A stretch of 64,000 bases of DNA, taken from assembly GCA_017745595.1 (NCBI GenBank), contig WMBV01000006.1, positions 62,001-126,000 on the forward strand, given 5' to 3'. Shown one piece after another: positions 15,468 through 25,126 of this stretch. The translations under genes were made by a program, and so were the position numbers. The notes below the pieces were generated by a model. It was not told where the DNA came from, searched no databases, and saw only the letters and a list, made by a program, of their open reading frames with translations. The DNA comes from Bordetella petrii (GTDB lineage: Bacteria; Pseudomonadota; Gammaproteobacteria; Burkholderiales; Burkholderiaceae_B). Within the stretch, counting starts at the first letter, position 1, and each line of letters opens with the position of its first letter.

Positions 15468-16394
15468 CTATCGGACACCCTGCCCGTCGCCGGTCTTGGC
15501 ATGGCCCGGCAGCAAGCCGAGCACCCCCTTCGGCAAGACCAGCAACGCAAGCACGATCGACGCGCCGTAGAAGATCGGTTCACTGCCGCCCATGCTCATG
15601 GACCAGCTGCCAAGCAATATCAGCAGCACCGCCCCCGCCACGGGCCCCAGCGGATGGTCTTCTCCGCCGACTTTCAAATAGGCCAGAATGAACGTCGACA
15701 GCAGAAACCCGAAATCGAGCGGACTGATGACGTTGTTGACGTAGGCGCTCAAGCCGCCGGCCAGTCCGGCGGCGAAACACGCGATGGCCAGGCAGGCTAT
15801 CTTGATCCAGTGCACCGGAAGGCCCACGGCGCGCACCACGCTCTCGTTGTCGCGTACCGCCCTGAGCAGCTTGCCGAACTGCGACGACTCGAGCAGATAC
15901 AGCGCCAGGATCACGATGCCCGCGAACAGCACCACAAAAACCGGGAAATGAGCGTCGAAGATTTCCGGGGGAAATATGCCGACCATGCCGGAGTTGCCAC
16001 CGAGCCAATCCGACTTGGTGTAGATGATCCGCATGACCTCGGTGAACGCGAAGCCCACCAGCAGAAAATACGGGCCCCGGGTTTGCAGCGTGCAGAATCC
16101 GAACACGACGCTCACGGCGCCCGCGAGCAGCCCGGAAAGCAGCAGCGTCACGGCGAACGGCAACTCGAGCAGGGTGGCGCCGACCCCGGCCGCATAGGCA
16201 CCTATGCCGTAGAACGCCGCGACCGCGAAGTTCAGTTCGCCGATCAGCATGACGAACCGCAGGCTGGACGCGCCCACGGCGGCAATGGCGATCCACATCG
16301 CCAGGCTGCCCGAATAGCCGGTGCCGAGCACCATCGTGGCGGCGCTTGCGGCGACGATGGCCGCGATGGCATAAAAGAAATGGATCTTAGGCAC
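15468..16394 (-). CDS. livM: Branched-chain-type ABC importer, permease LivM (set 1)
   Basis: A 308-residue integral membrane protein with about eight to ten hydrophobic segments. LivM markers are LNFAVAAFYGIGAYAAG near 53, LRAVRDNESVVRAVGLP near 178 and the EAA-like loop KVGGEDHPLGPVAGA near 262. The start is a GTG at 16394 that overlaps the livH stop by 8 bases. It forms the membrane pore with LivH. Confidence 0.9.
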   Translation of the reverse strand: MPKIHFFYAIAAIVAASAATMVLGTGYSGSLAMWIAIAAVGASSLRFVMLIGELNFAVAAFYGIGAYAAGVGATLLELPFAVTLLLSGLLAGAVSVVFGFCTLQTRGPYFLLVGFAFTEVMRIIYTKSDWLGGNSGMVGIFPPEIFDAHFPVFVVLFAGIVILALYLLESSQFGKLLRAVRDNESVVRAVGLPVHWIKIACLAIACFAAGLAGGLSAYVNNVISPLDFGFLLSTFILAYLKVGGEDHPLGPVAGAVLLILLGSWSMSMGGSEPIFYGASIVLALLVLPKGVLGLLPGHAKTGDGQGVR

Positions 16395-17262
16395 GGCCCA
16401 GCACTCCTTGCGGCTTGATCAGCAACACCAGCATGACGAGCACGAAGATCGCCAGGCTGGCACTGGACGGATCCAGGTAGAAGCCGACGAAAGTCTCGAG
16501 GAAAGCAATGAACAAGCTGCCCAGGATGGCTCCCGGAACGCTGCCCAGCCCGCCGATGATCACCGCGATGAACCCCTTGATCAGATAGCTGTCGCCGAAG
16601 ACCGGCGTCACCGTGGAGATCGGCGCGATAAGCGCTCCGGCGACGGCGCCGATCGCCGTGGCGATTACGAACCCCCGAAACGCGATGCTCCGGTAGGCAA
16701 TGCCTTGCAGCATCGCCGACTCGTAGTCGATCGACACCGCCCGCATGGCCTTCCCCAGCCGCGTGGTCGACAGCATCCAGACGAGTGCCACCGCCAGGAC
16801 GACCGCAAGCGCGCACAGCAGCAGGCGCTGCGAGGACAGGGACATGCCAAGAAAGCTCACGTTGCCCCCGAGCAGCGGAGGAACCGTCCGCACTCCGCCG
16901 CCGAACAGGTTCTGGTTGATGCCCTCGAACAGCAGCACCAGGCCTACCGAAAGGACGAACGATCCCGTCATGTCCCGCTGGAATCGGCGGAACGCGAGCT
17001 GGTACGAAATCGCGCCCAAGAGCGTGGCGCACGCGATGCCGATGATGCAACCCAGCACATAGGCTAGCGTGATGGAGAACCCATGCGAGATGAGCCATGG
17101 AATCGCCACGGACACGATCAATGCAGAGATCGTAAAGAATTGCCCGTGCGCGAAATTGACGATGCGCAGCACCCCGAAGATCAGCGTCAGTCCCAGCGCG
17201 AACAACACGTAGACGGAACTGATCTGCACCCCGATCAGAACAAGTTGAACTATCGTTTCCAT
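16387..17262 (-). CDS. livH: Branched-chain-type ABC importer, permease LivH (set 1)
   Basis: A 291-residue membrane permease. It has the LivH hallmarks GLTLIFGVLRIVNFAHGQFF near 24-43, RAVSIDYESAMLQGI near 173 and GLGSVPGAILGS near 237. It overlaps livM by 8 bases and follows the binding-protein gene by 25 bp, so all five set-1 genes are co-transcribed. Confidence 0.9.
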   Translation of the reverse strand: METIVQLVLIGVQISSVYVLFALGLTLIFGVLRIVNFAHGQFFTISALIVSVAIPWLISHGFSITLAYVLGCIIGIACATLLGAISYQLAFRRFQRDMTGSFVLSVGLVLLFEGINQNLFGGGVRTVPPLLGGNVSFLGMSLSSQRLLLCALAVVLAVALVWMLSTTRLGKAMRAVSIDYESAMLQGIAYRSIAFRGFVIATAIGAVAGALIAPISTVTPVFGDSYLIKGFIAVIIGGLGSVPGAILGSLFIAFLETFVGFYLDPSSASLAIFVLVMLVLLIKPQGVLGRA

Positions 17263-17287
17263 GGCATTTCCCGCAGGGTTCCGGGCA

Positions 17288-18493
17288 TTACTGCCCGGCC
17301 TTGCCCTTGAGCTCTTCCGGCATCAGGCGCGAAAGCTCGACCAGTTTTCCGTTCTTGATCTGCGTGACGATCACAGGCTCAAGCATCTGCTGCGGCGAAC
17401 CATACTCGCTTTTGCCGCCAAACGCGGATGTCTCGCCGTAGAACGACTTGAACGTGATGGTCGGCAGCGTCTTGGCCACCACCTTGGGATCGACGCTCTG
17501 CGCTTTTTCCATGGCGGCCTTGAGGGCCATCACCGCATCGTAGAAGCCGACTTGTATGGCGTTGAGCGAATCACCGCTCACCTTGTGCACCCCGGCATCC
17601 AAGGCACGCTGGTGCTCGGTGGCCGTCGGGCCATCGAAGGTAATGGCGGCCCCCAGGTAGGTATTCTCGACCGCGGTTCCGCCGGTGGCAATAAGGCCGC
17701 CGGCTCCCGTACCCACCTCGACCACCTGCACTCCCTTCCACCCCAGCGCGGCCAGCTCTTTCAAGATCAGGCCGGCGTCGGCCGGGGGGCTGGAACACAG
17801 GTCGACCGCGTCGGGCTTCAAGGCCGCGATCTTGGCGGCCAGCGGCTGGAATTCCGTCGTACCGCGCTCGTACCGGTCCGTGGACACCACGGAAAGGCCC
17901 GTGGACTTCCAGGCCTGGTTGGCCACGGACTCGGTTTCCTCTCCGGTCGCATCGTTCGGATTAACCAGCGCCACCGTCTTGATCTGCGGGTTGGCCTGCT
18001 TGATGTACTGGACCAGGGGCTTGGAGATTTCAAGGGGCGTGTTCATCTCGGTGAACGTCAGGGGATACTTCGGCCCCTTCATGCTCTTGCCCCAGGCCGT
18101 GGTGAAGTGCAGCACGCCCTGCCGCTCGGTCATGGATTGCAATGCGCGCGCCGGCGCGGTGCCCAGGCTGCCGCCTATGAATTTCACACCGTCTTCGGTA
18201 AGCAGGCGCCGCGCGACTTTGGCGCCTTCCGCCGCGTTGTACTTGTTGTCATAGGCAATGCATTCGAAGTTGTACGTCTTGCCCTCGACCTTGACCCCGC
18301 CGCCGGCCTTGACCTCTTCGGCCGCCTGTTGGCACATGTACTCGCTGCCCTTGCCCCAGCCCGCGCCGGCGCCGGACAACGGAACCGACAATCCGAGCTT
18401 GATGATTTCCGCTTCAGCCGCGTGGGCGGGGACAGCCGTCGCCGCAACCGCGACCGCGGCGCCCGCCGCCAGGCCCTTCAGTATGCTATGCAT
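17288..18493 (-). CDS. Periplasmic branched-chain-type binding protein (set 1)
   Basis: 401 residues. A Sec signal peptide (KGLAAGAAVAVAATAVPAHA) is probably cut after AHA at about residue 25. The mature part is a Peripla_BP_6 fold (IIKLGLSVPLSGAGAGWGKG at the start). It would catch the substrate and hand it to LivH/LivM. The substrate cannot be read from the sequence. It leads the set-1 transporter block, 56 bp downstream of the acyl-CoA dehydrogenase gene. Confidence 0.88.
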   Translation of the reverse strand: MHSILKGLAAGAAVAVAATAVPAHAAEAEIIKLGLSVPLSGAGAGWGKGSEYMCQQAAEEVKAGGGVKVEGKTYNFECIAYDNKYNAAEGAKVARRLLTEDGVKFIGGSLGTAPARALQSMTERQGVLHFTTAWGKSMKGPKYPLTFTEMNTPLEISKPLVQYIKQANPQIKTVALVNPNDATGEETESVANQAWKSTGLSVVSTDRYERGTTEFQPLAAKIAALKPDAVDLCSSPPADAGLILKELAALGWKGVQVVEVGTGAGGLIATGGTAVENTYLGAAITFDGPTATEHQRALDAGVHKVSGDSLNAIQVGFYDAVMALKAAMEKAQSVDPKVVAKTLPTITFKSFYGETSAFGGKSEYGSPQQMLEPVIVTQIKNGKLVELSRLMPEELKGKAGQ

Positions 18494-18549
18494 GATTTGT
18501 CTCCTTGCTCTTTAAATGGATTATTGCTTTACAGCGCCTGCATGGGTGG

Positions 18550-19716
18550 TCAGAACGAACGCGGAAGCTTTAGCGTGTGTTCCGCGATATGGCTCAGGAT
18601 CATGTTGGTGGAAATGGGAGCCACTTGGTAAAGACGTGTTTCGCGGAACTTGCGCTCCACGTCGTATTCGCAGGCAAAACCGAAACCGCCGTGCGTCTGC
18701 AGACAGGCATTGGCGGCTTCCCAGCTGGCCTTGGCGGCCAGATACTTGGCCATGTTCGCTTCGGTACCGGCATTCTGGCGGGCATCGATCTTCTCGCAGG
18801 CCCGCCAGCGCATCAGGCTGGCGGCCTCGAGTTCGATGAAATTCTCGGCCAGCGGAAACTGGATGCCCTGGTTCTGGCCTATGGCGCGGCCGAACACCTT
18901 GCGGTCGTTGGCGTAGTTGCAGGCCTTTTCCAGAAACCAGTAACCGTCGCCGATACACTCAGAGGCGATCAGCGTGCGCTCGGCATTCAGGCCCTCGAAG
19001 ATCACCTTCAAGCCCTTGCCCTCGGCTCCCAGCAACGCATCTTCGGGGACTTCGAGGTTGTCGAAGAACAACTCGTTGGTCTCGTGATTGACCATATTGA
19101 GAATGGGCTTGACCGTCAGCCCCTTGCCGATGGCCTTGTCCAGCTCGATGATGAAGCACGACAGGCCGTCGCTCTTTTTCTGGACCTGGTCCAACGGCGT
19201 GGTGCGCGCGAGCAGAATCAGCAGATCGCTATGCTGCACGCGCGAGATCCACACCTTCTGGCCGTTGATGACCCAGCGGCCGTCTTTCTTGACCGCCGTG
19301 GTCTTGAGCTTGGTCGTGTCGCTGCCCGTCGTCGGCTCGGTGACGCCCATCGATTGCACCCGCAGTTCGCCCGCGGCAATCTTGGGCAGATAATGCGTTT
19401 TCTGCTGCTGGGTGCCGCTGAACACGATGGTGTTCATCACATACATCTGTCCGTGGCAGGCCCCGGAGTTGCCGCCCGAACGGTTGATCTCTTCCATGAT
19501 GACCGCCGCCTCGGCCATCGAAAGGCCGGGGCCGCCGTATTCTTCCGGAATCAGCGCGGCGAGCCAGCCCGCCTTGGTCAGGGCATTGACGAACTCTTCC
19601 GGATAACCGCGCGCCTCGTCGATCTTGCGATGGTATTCGGGGGGGAACTGATTGCACAGGCTGCGCACTGCGTCGCGGATTTCCTGGTACTGGTCAGGAG
19701 CGGAGAATAGGCTCAT
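18550..19716 (-). CDS. Acyl-CoA dehydrogenase (variant active site)
   Basis: 388 residues. It has the ACAD three-domain layout: helical N-domain with LIPEEYGGPGLS near 55, beta-domain with VTEPTTGSDT near 130, and C-domain with NDRKVFGRAIGQNQ near 275 and QTHGGFGFA near 340. The common C-terminal base (YEGT) is replaced by YQVAPIST. A glutamate in GLNAERTLIAS (about 245) lines up with the base of isovaleryl-CoA dehydrogenase, which suggests a branched or bulky acyl-CoA substrate. The start MSLFSAPD fits a nearby AGGAA; the longer open frame upstream is not convincing. Confidence 0.87.
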   Translation of the reverse strand: MSLFSAPDQYQEIRDAVRSLCNQFPPEYHRKIDEARGYPEEFVNALTKAGWLAALIPEEYGGPGLSMAEAAVIMEEINRSGGNSGACHGQMYVMNTIVFSGTQQQKTHYLPKIAAGELRVQSMGVTEPTTGSDTTKLKTTAVKKDGRWVINGQKVWISRVQHSDLLILLARTTPLDQVQKKSDGLSCFIIELDKAIGKGLTVKPILNMVNHETNELFFDNLEVPEDALLGAEGKGLKVIFEGLNAERTLIASECIGDGYWFLEKACNYANDRKVFGRAIGQNQGIQFPLAENFIELEAASLMRWRACEKIDARQNAGTEANMAKYLAAKASWEAANACLQTHGGFGFACEYDVERKFRETRLYQVAPISTNMILSHIAEHTLKLPRSF

Positions 19717-19756
19717 GTAGGCATTTCCTGGATCGGTATGGTTGTGGCGGGCAGGA

Positions 19757-20938
19757 TCAAACGACCTGGCATTCTCGCAGCCTGGAAATAGTGCCGGCAT
19801 CCATGCCGAGCTCGGCGAGAATTTCGTCGGTATGCTCGCCCGTCAGGGGCGGGCGCTGGCGAATTTCGGGAGGCGTGCGCGACAGCGACACGGGCGTGGC
19901 GAAAATGGGCACCTTCTTGGGAGCACCCGGGTAGTCCATCCAGTGAATCAGGTCGGCGGCCCGGACGGTTTCGTCCTGCAGCACCTGGCGCGGCGAGTTG
20001 ACGGGGCTGGCCGGAATGCGCGCCTGCTCCAGCGCGGCCAGCGCCTCGGCCAGCGTTTTTTCCTTGCACCACGCGCTCATTACATTGCTCAGGAATTCGC
20101 CGTTCCGGCCTCGCAAGGTATCGTCCGCGAATCGCGGGTCGTCGAGCAATTCGGGGCGCCCCACGAGCTGGGTCCAGCGCTTGAACATGGGCCGGCTGAT
20201 CACCTGGGTAATGAACCAGCCATCCGTGGCCTTGAAGATATCGGACGGCGCATAGCTGGACGCGCGGTTGAGCGTGGCCTGGCGGTCCAGTCCCAGCAGG
20301 GCTTCTTCGATCAGCGCGCCGCTGGCCATATTCAGGCCGGTGCACAGCAGCGATGCCCCCACCTCTTGGCCCAGGCCGCTGCGCTGGCGTTCGTACAGGG
20401 CCAGCATGACGCCCAGGGCGCAGGCGAACGCGGTAGAGAAGTCCACCACGGGCACCATGGCCTTTTGCGGCTGTTCGGGGGTGCCGGCGATATGCACGGC
20501 GCCGCTGAGCGCCTGGCCCACGCCGTCGAAACCCACGCGGTCGCGCACGGCGGCGGCATCGCCGAACGCATTGGAGGCGACCAGAATGATGTCGGGCTTG
20601 ATCCGGCACAGCGCCGCGTAGTCCAGGCCCAGGCTCTGCAGGGTGCGCGGCGGCATGTTGGCGACGACCACGTCGGTGCCGAGCACCAGCTTGCGCACGA
20701 TTTCACGCCCTTCGGGACTGTTCACGTCCAGGGTCATCGAGCGCTTGTTGCGATTGATCTGCAGGAAAAGAGCGCCATCGCCCTGTTCCGTCACGGGGAC
20801 GATATAGCGGTCCTCCCCGCCTCCCACCCGGTCGATGCGAATGACGTCGGCGCCATAATCGGCCAACAAGGCCGCGCAGAATGGTCCGGCGATGAAACGG
20901 CCAAAATCCAGAACCTTTATGCCTTCGAGTACTTTCAT
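19757..20938 (-). CDS. CaiB/BaiF family (class III) CoA-transferase
   Basis: 393 residues from MKVLEGIKVLDF. It has family blocks GPFCAALLADYGADVIRID near 18, NRNKRSMTLD near 63 and VVANMPP near 90. The catalytic Asp is at about 166 in VVDFSTAFACALG, which would form the acyl-aspartyl intermediate. It probably moves CoA from a pathway thioester to the incoming acid. It lies 22 bp after the IclR gene with only a poor Shine-Dalgarno sequence, so coupling to the upstream gene is likely. Confidence 0.88.
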   Translation of the reverse strand: MKVLEGIKVLDFGRFIAGPFCAALLADYGADVIRIDRVGGGEDRYIVPVTEQGDGALFLQINRNKRSMTLDVNSPEGREIVRKLVLGTDVVVANMPPRTLQSLGLDYAALCRIKPDIILVASNAFGDAAAVRDRVGFDGVGQALSGAVHIAGTPEQPQKAMVPVVDFSTAFACALGVMLALYERQRSGLGQEVGASLLCTGLNMASGALIEEALLGLDRQATLNRASSYAPSDIFKATDGWFITQVISRPMFKRWTQLVGRPELLDDPRFADDTLRGRNGEFLSNVMSAWCKEKTLAEALAALEQARIPASPVNSPRQVLQDETVRAADLIHWMDYPGAPKKVPIFATPVSLSRTPPEIRQRPPLTGEHTDEILAELGMDAGTISRLRECQVV

Positions 20939-20959
20939 TGATCTGTGCACTTAAGAATC

Positions 20960-21760
20960 TCAGTCGTCCACGTGACTGATCGCCGTGAATTCGTTCTGCA
21001 GCGCCCGGCCCATGGCCACTAGCCGGGGGCCCAGCGCCCGTTCCACGCGCGCGCGGGTCATGACCTGGCTGGCTCCGATACAGGCGAGCACGAAGGGGGA
21101 TGCCCCTTCCAGCAGCACGGGCGTGGCAACGATGCCCAAATCGGGTTCCCATTCGCCGATCGCCGTGCAATACCCTTTTTCGCCGACCTGGGCGATGCCC
21201 TCGCTGACCCGCCGGCGCGTCCGGGACCAATCCTTGGACATGCGCTGCTCCACGTTTTTCAGCAGATAGGCGCGTTCGAGTTCCGGCAAGGCGGCGAGCA
21301 GCGACCAGCCCATGGGCGAGAACGCGATGCCCACCCGCATGCCCACGTACAGCGGCAAGGCCAGCGGAGACTCGAGGCTGCGCCGGCACTCGAGCACGGC
21401 CAGTTCGAGCCGGTCGCGCGTGGCCAGGCAGACGTGCACTTTGTGTTCCGCGGCGAAGGCCGCCATATGCTCGCCCGCCAACCCTTGAATCGCCGAATGC
21501 GCGATGGCCGCATAGCCCAGCCCGAGCACGGCGGCCGAAAGGCGGTACTTCCGTTCCTCGGCGTCATGCAGCAGATAGCCCAATTGCGTCAGCGTCTGCG
21601 CGATGCGCGTGACCGTAGAAGGCGGCAAGCCCGTGCGCTGCGCGAGCTGGCCGTTGCTCAGCCAGCGCTCATGCGGTTCGAATACCGCCAGGAGCGCCAA
21701 CGCGCGAACCAGCGGCCTGACTACCGTGAAGCCCGATTTAGGATGCATACAGTCGGTCAT
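20960..21760 (-). CDS. IclR family transcriptional regulator (first of two)
   Basis: About 266 residues. A winged helix-turn-helix (residues about 15-75: LVRALALLAVFEPHERWLSN, GLPPSTVTRIAQTL) is followed by the IclR effector-binding domain (GYCTAIGEWEPDLGIVATPV near 180). The start is uncertain: MTDCMHPK at 21760 or MHPK at 21748 both put the DNA-binding domain at the N-terminus; the open frame extends further but adds unlikely sequence. It lies inside the minus-strand operon and so is probably co-expressed with the genes it may control. Confidence 0.83.
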   Translation of the reverse strand: MTDCMHPKSGFTVVRPLVRALALLAVFEPHERWLSNGQLAQRTGLPPSTVTRIAQTLTQLGYLLHDAEERKYRLSAAVLGLGYAAIAHSAIQGLAGEHMAAFAAEHKVHVCLATRDRLELAVLECRRSLESPLALPLYVGMRVGIAFSPMGWSLLAALPELERAYLLKNVEQRMSKDWSRTRRRVSEGIAQVGEKGYCTAIGEWEPDLGIVATPVLLEGASPFVLACIGASQVMTRARVERALGPRLVAMGRALQNEFTAISHVDD

Positions 21761-21902
21761 GTTAGCCAGCGCGATTCGCGCGGTGTTTCGGGTCCTGGCG
21801 GTGGATAGGCCGCCACCCATGCTGTTGCTGGAAGTCCGCCCGAATGGAACTGAGACCCTCTCGAGGGGCGTCGAACGCAGTGAGGATTGAAGCCAGGTCA
21901 TG

Positions 21903-23864
21903 TCACCCTCCCGCGGAATCCGAGGCCGCCGCGCGCACCTCGTCGATCGAGGCGGGATTATCCAGCGACGACAGGTCGCCCGGCGGCATTCCGCTATAAA
22001 CGTTGCGGATCACGCGGCGCATGATCTTCGAACTGCGTGTCTTGGGCAATTGCTCGACCACGTGCACCTTGCCGGGACGGAACGGCCGCCCCAGGCGCTT
22101 GTCCACGTGGCCGACCACGGCGGCCTGCAGCGCCGCCGGCGCGGCATCGACATCGGGTTTCGGCACGACGAAGACCACCAGTTTCTGTCCCTTCTCGGAG
22201 TCGTTGACGCCAATGGCGGCGGCCTCGGCCAGCTGGGGAAGTTCAAGCACCACCTCTTCGACTTCTGCCGGGCCCAGCCGCTTGCCCGCCACCTTCAGGG
22301 TGTCGTCAGAGCGCCCCATCATGAAGAAGTTTCCTTCGGGTGTGCGCAGCGCCAGGTCGCCATGTACCCAGATACCGGGAATGGCGTGCCAGTAGGTTTC
22401 GAGATAACGCGGGTCGTCGCGCCAGAACGAGTGCGTCATCCCCACGAAGGGCGCGCGAATCGCGAGTTCGCCGACTTCGTCGGTCACGCTGTTGCCTTCG
22501 GGGTCGACCACGTCCGCCGCCACCCCGGGCGAAATGGTATTGAAGCCGCTGGGCGGGATCGGACGGATGGGAACGCTCGCCAGCAGCGCGCCCGAGACCT
22601 CGGTGCCGCCCGTGTAGTTGATCAAGGGCGCCGTGCCGTCGCCGAACCGCTGCAGGAACCAATTGAAGTGTTCGGGCGCGATACCCTCGCCCGCCGTGAT
22701 CAGCAGGCGCACCGAGGACCGGTCTCCCGCCAGCGCCAGCGCCTCGTGGCTGGCCATGCCGCGGATCAGCGTGGGGGCCGAGCCGAAATGGGTGACCTTG
22801 TACCGCTCTACCAGCCGGGACATCCGCGACCAATCGGGGTAATCGGGCGCGCCGTCATAGCAGACCAGCGTGGCGCCGCGCAGCAGCGCGCAACCCAGCA
22901 CCAGCGTGCCCGCGATCCAGCCCATGTCGGCGGGCCAGCAGTAGACATCGCCGGGATTGACATCGAAATGAACAAGCGAATCGTGGGCGATCTTGATGGG
23001 GAAACTGCCGTGCGTATGCACGACGCCTTTGGGCTTGCCCGTGGTACCCGAGGTGTAGATCACCATGAAAGGCGTATCGGGGGTCACGATCACGGCATCG
23101 AGCCCGGCACCCTTGGCGGCGGAGGCCACCTGGTGCCAATCCAGGTCGCGCGCGTCTTGGTCCGTTTCGCCCTCGGCGCGCTTCCAGACCACGCGCTCGA
23201 GCAACGGCAACTGCCGCCAGGCTTCGCGCAGCGGGCCCTGCACATCTACCCGTTTGGCGCGGCGCGAGAAACCGGTGGAAGCGATGACCAACTTCGCCTC
23301 GGCGGCCGATAGCCGGGCCGTGATGGCATCGACGCCGAAGCCGCTGAACAGGGGCACGACCAGCGCACCCAGGTGAATGATGGCCAGCAGCGAGACCGTT
23401 GCCTCGACACCGTTTTCCATCAGCAGGCCGACACGATCGCCCTGCTTGACGCCGTGCCCGGCCAGGCCCGCCGCGAAATCCCGTACGCGCGCCTCGAGTT
23501 CGGCGTAGGTCAGCGAGGTCACGCTGCCATCTTCGCGCTCGCCGACGACGGCGGGCCGGCCGGCGGTGGCGGGCGCCCGGGACCAGTGATAGATCGTATT
23601 GACCCAGTTGAGCCTGCCCCCGGGAAACCAATTGGGAAACTCCGGGCCGCGCGCAAGATCGACATAGCCCGCGGGAGCCTTGTCCCAGGCGATGTCGCAC
23701 TCGCGCATCACCGTATTCCAATAGCGTTCCGGCTCGGACACGGAAACACGCATCAACTCTTCATACGAAGATGCGCCCAGGGCGCGCATGAGATGCGAAA
23801 CACCGGAATGCTGCAATTCCCGCTGGCCGGGCTGCCAGACGAGAGAAGGATCGATGTTGATCAT
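21903..23864 (-). CDS. AMP-forming acyl-CoA synthetase (acetyl/acetoacetyl-CoA synthetase type)
   Basis: 653 residues. An ACAS_N-type N-terminus (SEPERYWNTVMRECDIAWDK near 43) precedes the adenylate-forming core with YTSGTTGKPKG at 270-280, then GGTEVSG and the hinge GRSDDTLKVAGKRLGP. The acetylatable Lys lies near the end (KTRSSKIMRR). It activates a carboxylic acid with ATP and CoA. Given the neighbours, the substrate is probably a ring-cleavage acid or short oxo-acid. It is followed after 142 bp by the IclR gene. Confidence 0.88.
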   Translation of the reverse strand: MINIDPSLVWQPGQRELQHSGVSHLMRALGASSYEELMRVSVSEPERYWNTVMRECDIAWDKAPAGYVDLARGPEFPNWFPGGRLNWVNTIYHWSRAPATAGRPAVVGEREDGSVTSLTYAELEARVRDFAAGLAGHGVKQGDRVGLLMENGVEATVSLLAIIHLGALVVPLFSGFGVDAITARLSAAEAKLVIASTGFSRRAKRVDVQGPLREAWRQLPLLERVVWKRAEGETDQDARDLDWHQVASAAKGAGLDAVIVTPDTPFMVIYTSGTTGKPKGVVHTHGSFPIKIAHDSLVHFDVNPGDVYCWPADMGWIAGTLVLGCALLRGATLVCYDGAPDYPDWSRMSRLVERYKVTHFGSAPTLIRGMASHEALALAGDRSSVRLLITAGEGIAPEHFNWFLQRFGDGTAPLINYTGGTEVSGALLASVPIRPIPPSGFNTISPGVAADVVDPEGNSVTDEVGELAIRAPFVGMTHSFWRDDPRYLETYWHAIPGIWVHGDLALRTPEGNFFMMGRSDDTLKVAGKRLGPAEVEEVVLELPQLAEAAAIGVNDSEKGQKLVVFVVPKPDVDAAPAALQAAVVGHVDKRLGRPFRPGKVHVVEQLPKTRSSKIMRRVIRNVYSGMPPGDLSSLDNPASIDEVRAAASDSAGG

Positions 23865-23892
23865 GAAGGTTCTGTCTCCCCCGTCTTTGTTC

Positions 23893-25098
23893 TCAAGCGC
23901 GCTCGAAGATCATGGCGATGCCCTGCCCCCCGCCGATGCACATGGTTTCCAGGCCGTAGCGAGCCTGGCGGCGCTGCATCTCGTGAAGCAGCGTGCTCAT
24001 GATGCGCACGCCCGTGGCGCCCACGGGATGCCCCAGCGAGATGCCCGAGCCATTGACATTGAGCTTGTCTTCCAGCGCCTGCATGGAACTTCCCCATCCC
24101 TTCACGCACGAGAGCGCCTGGCATGCGAAGGCTTCATTGAGTTCGATCAGATCCATCTGGTCGAACGCCAGCCCCGTGCGCTCCAGCACCTTGCGCACGG
24201 CAGGTACGGGGCCGATACCCATGCGCGCCGGATCGCAGCCCGCGGCGGCCCAGCCGACCAGCCAGCCCAGGGGTTCCAGGCCCAGCGCATCGAGCTTGTC
24301 TTCGGCCACGATCAGGCAGGCGGCGGCGGCATCGTTCTGCTGGCAGGCATTGCCCGCGGTGACGGTTCCCTCTTTCATGATGGTGCGCAGCTTGGCCAGG
24401 CTCTCCGCCGTGGTCTCGCCACGCACCCCTTCGTCGCGCTCGACGATGAGCGGGTCGCCCTTGCGCTGCGGCACGGATACCGAAACGATCTCGGCATCGA
24501 ACTTGCCCGCGGCCTGGGCCGCCGCGGCGCGCTGGTGGCTGCGCGCGGCGAAACGGTCGGCCTCTTCGCGGGAAATTTCGTATTCGCGCGCCAGATTCTC
24601 GGCGGTTTCTATCATGCCGCTGATCCGGCCGAATCGGCTTTCCGGCTGTGAACGCTCGCGTCCCCGGTCCAGTCTGTCGTGCAACTTGACCGAACCCGCG
24701 CGCTTGCCCCACCGCATATCGGTGGTGTAGTACTCGACGTTGCTCATGCTCTCGACGCCGCCGGCCATGACCACGTCGGCCACGCCGGTCTGCACCATCA
24801 TCGCCGCCGTGGCCAGGGCCTGGACGCCGCCACCGCAGCGGCGGTCCAGCTGCATGCCCGCGACCTCGATGGGAAAATCCGCCTGCAGGGCCACCCAGCG
24901 CCCCGTGCAAGGGGTCTCGCCATTGGTATAGCTCTGGGCGAAGACAACATCGTCGATGCGCGCGGGGTCGAGCCCCGTGCGCTGCACAATCGCCCGCGCC
25001 ACGGTGGCGCCCAGTTCTTCGACGGGAACTCCCTTCAATGCTCCGCCGTACGCACCCACGGGAGTGCGCAGCGGAGAGACTATGGCTGCTCGTTTCAT
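23893..25098 (-). CDS. Thiolase (acetyl-CoA C-acyltransferase)
   Basis: A 401-residue thiolase with all catalytic motifs: Cys88 in LDRRCGGGVQAL, NEAFACQ near 335, the His of NVNGSGISLGHPVGATG near 360, and the second Cys in CIGGGQG near 391. It cleaves a 3-oxoacyl-CoA to acetyl-CoA and a shorter acyl-CoA, the last beta-oxidation step. GAGG precedes the ATG. It lies 28 bp after the broken MaoC-SDR frame and 28 bp before the acyl-CoA synthetase gene. Confidence 0.92.
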   Translation of the reverse strand: MKRAAIVSPLRTPVGAYGGALKGVPVEELGATVARAIVQRTGLDPARIDDVVFAQSYTNGETPCTGRWVALQADFPIEVAGMQLDRRCGGGVQALATAAMMVQTGVADVVMAGGVESMSNVEYYTTDMRWGKRAGSVKLHDRLDRGRERSQPESRFGRISGMIETAENLAREYEISREEADRFAARSHQRAAAAQAAGKFDAEIVSVSVPQRKGDPLIVERDEGVRGETTAESLAKLRTIMKEGTVTAGNACQQNDAAAACLIVAEDKLDALGLEPLGWLVGWAAAGCDPARMGIGPVPAVRKVLERTGLAFDQMDLIELNEAFACQALSCVKGWGSSMQALEDKLNVNGSGISLGHPVGATGVRIMSTLLHEMQRRQARYGLETMCIGGGQGIAMIFERA

Positions 25099-25126
25099 TG
25101 TGTTGCCTCTGAATGTTTTACGTGAA

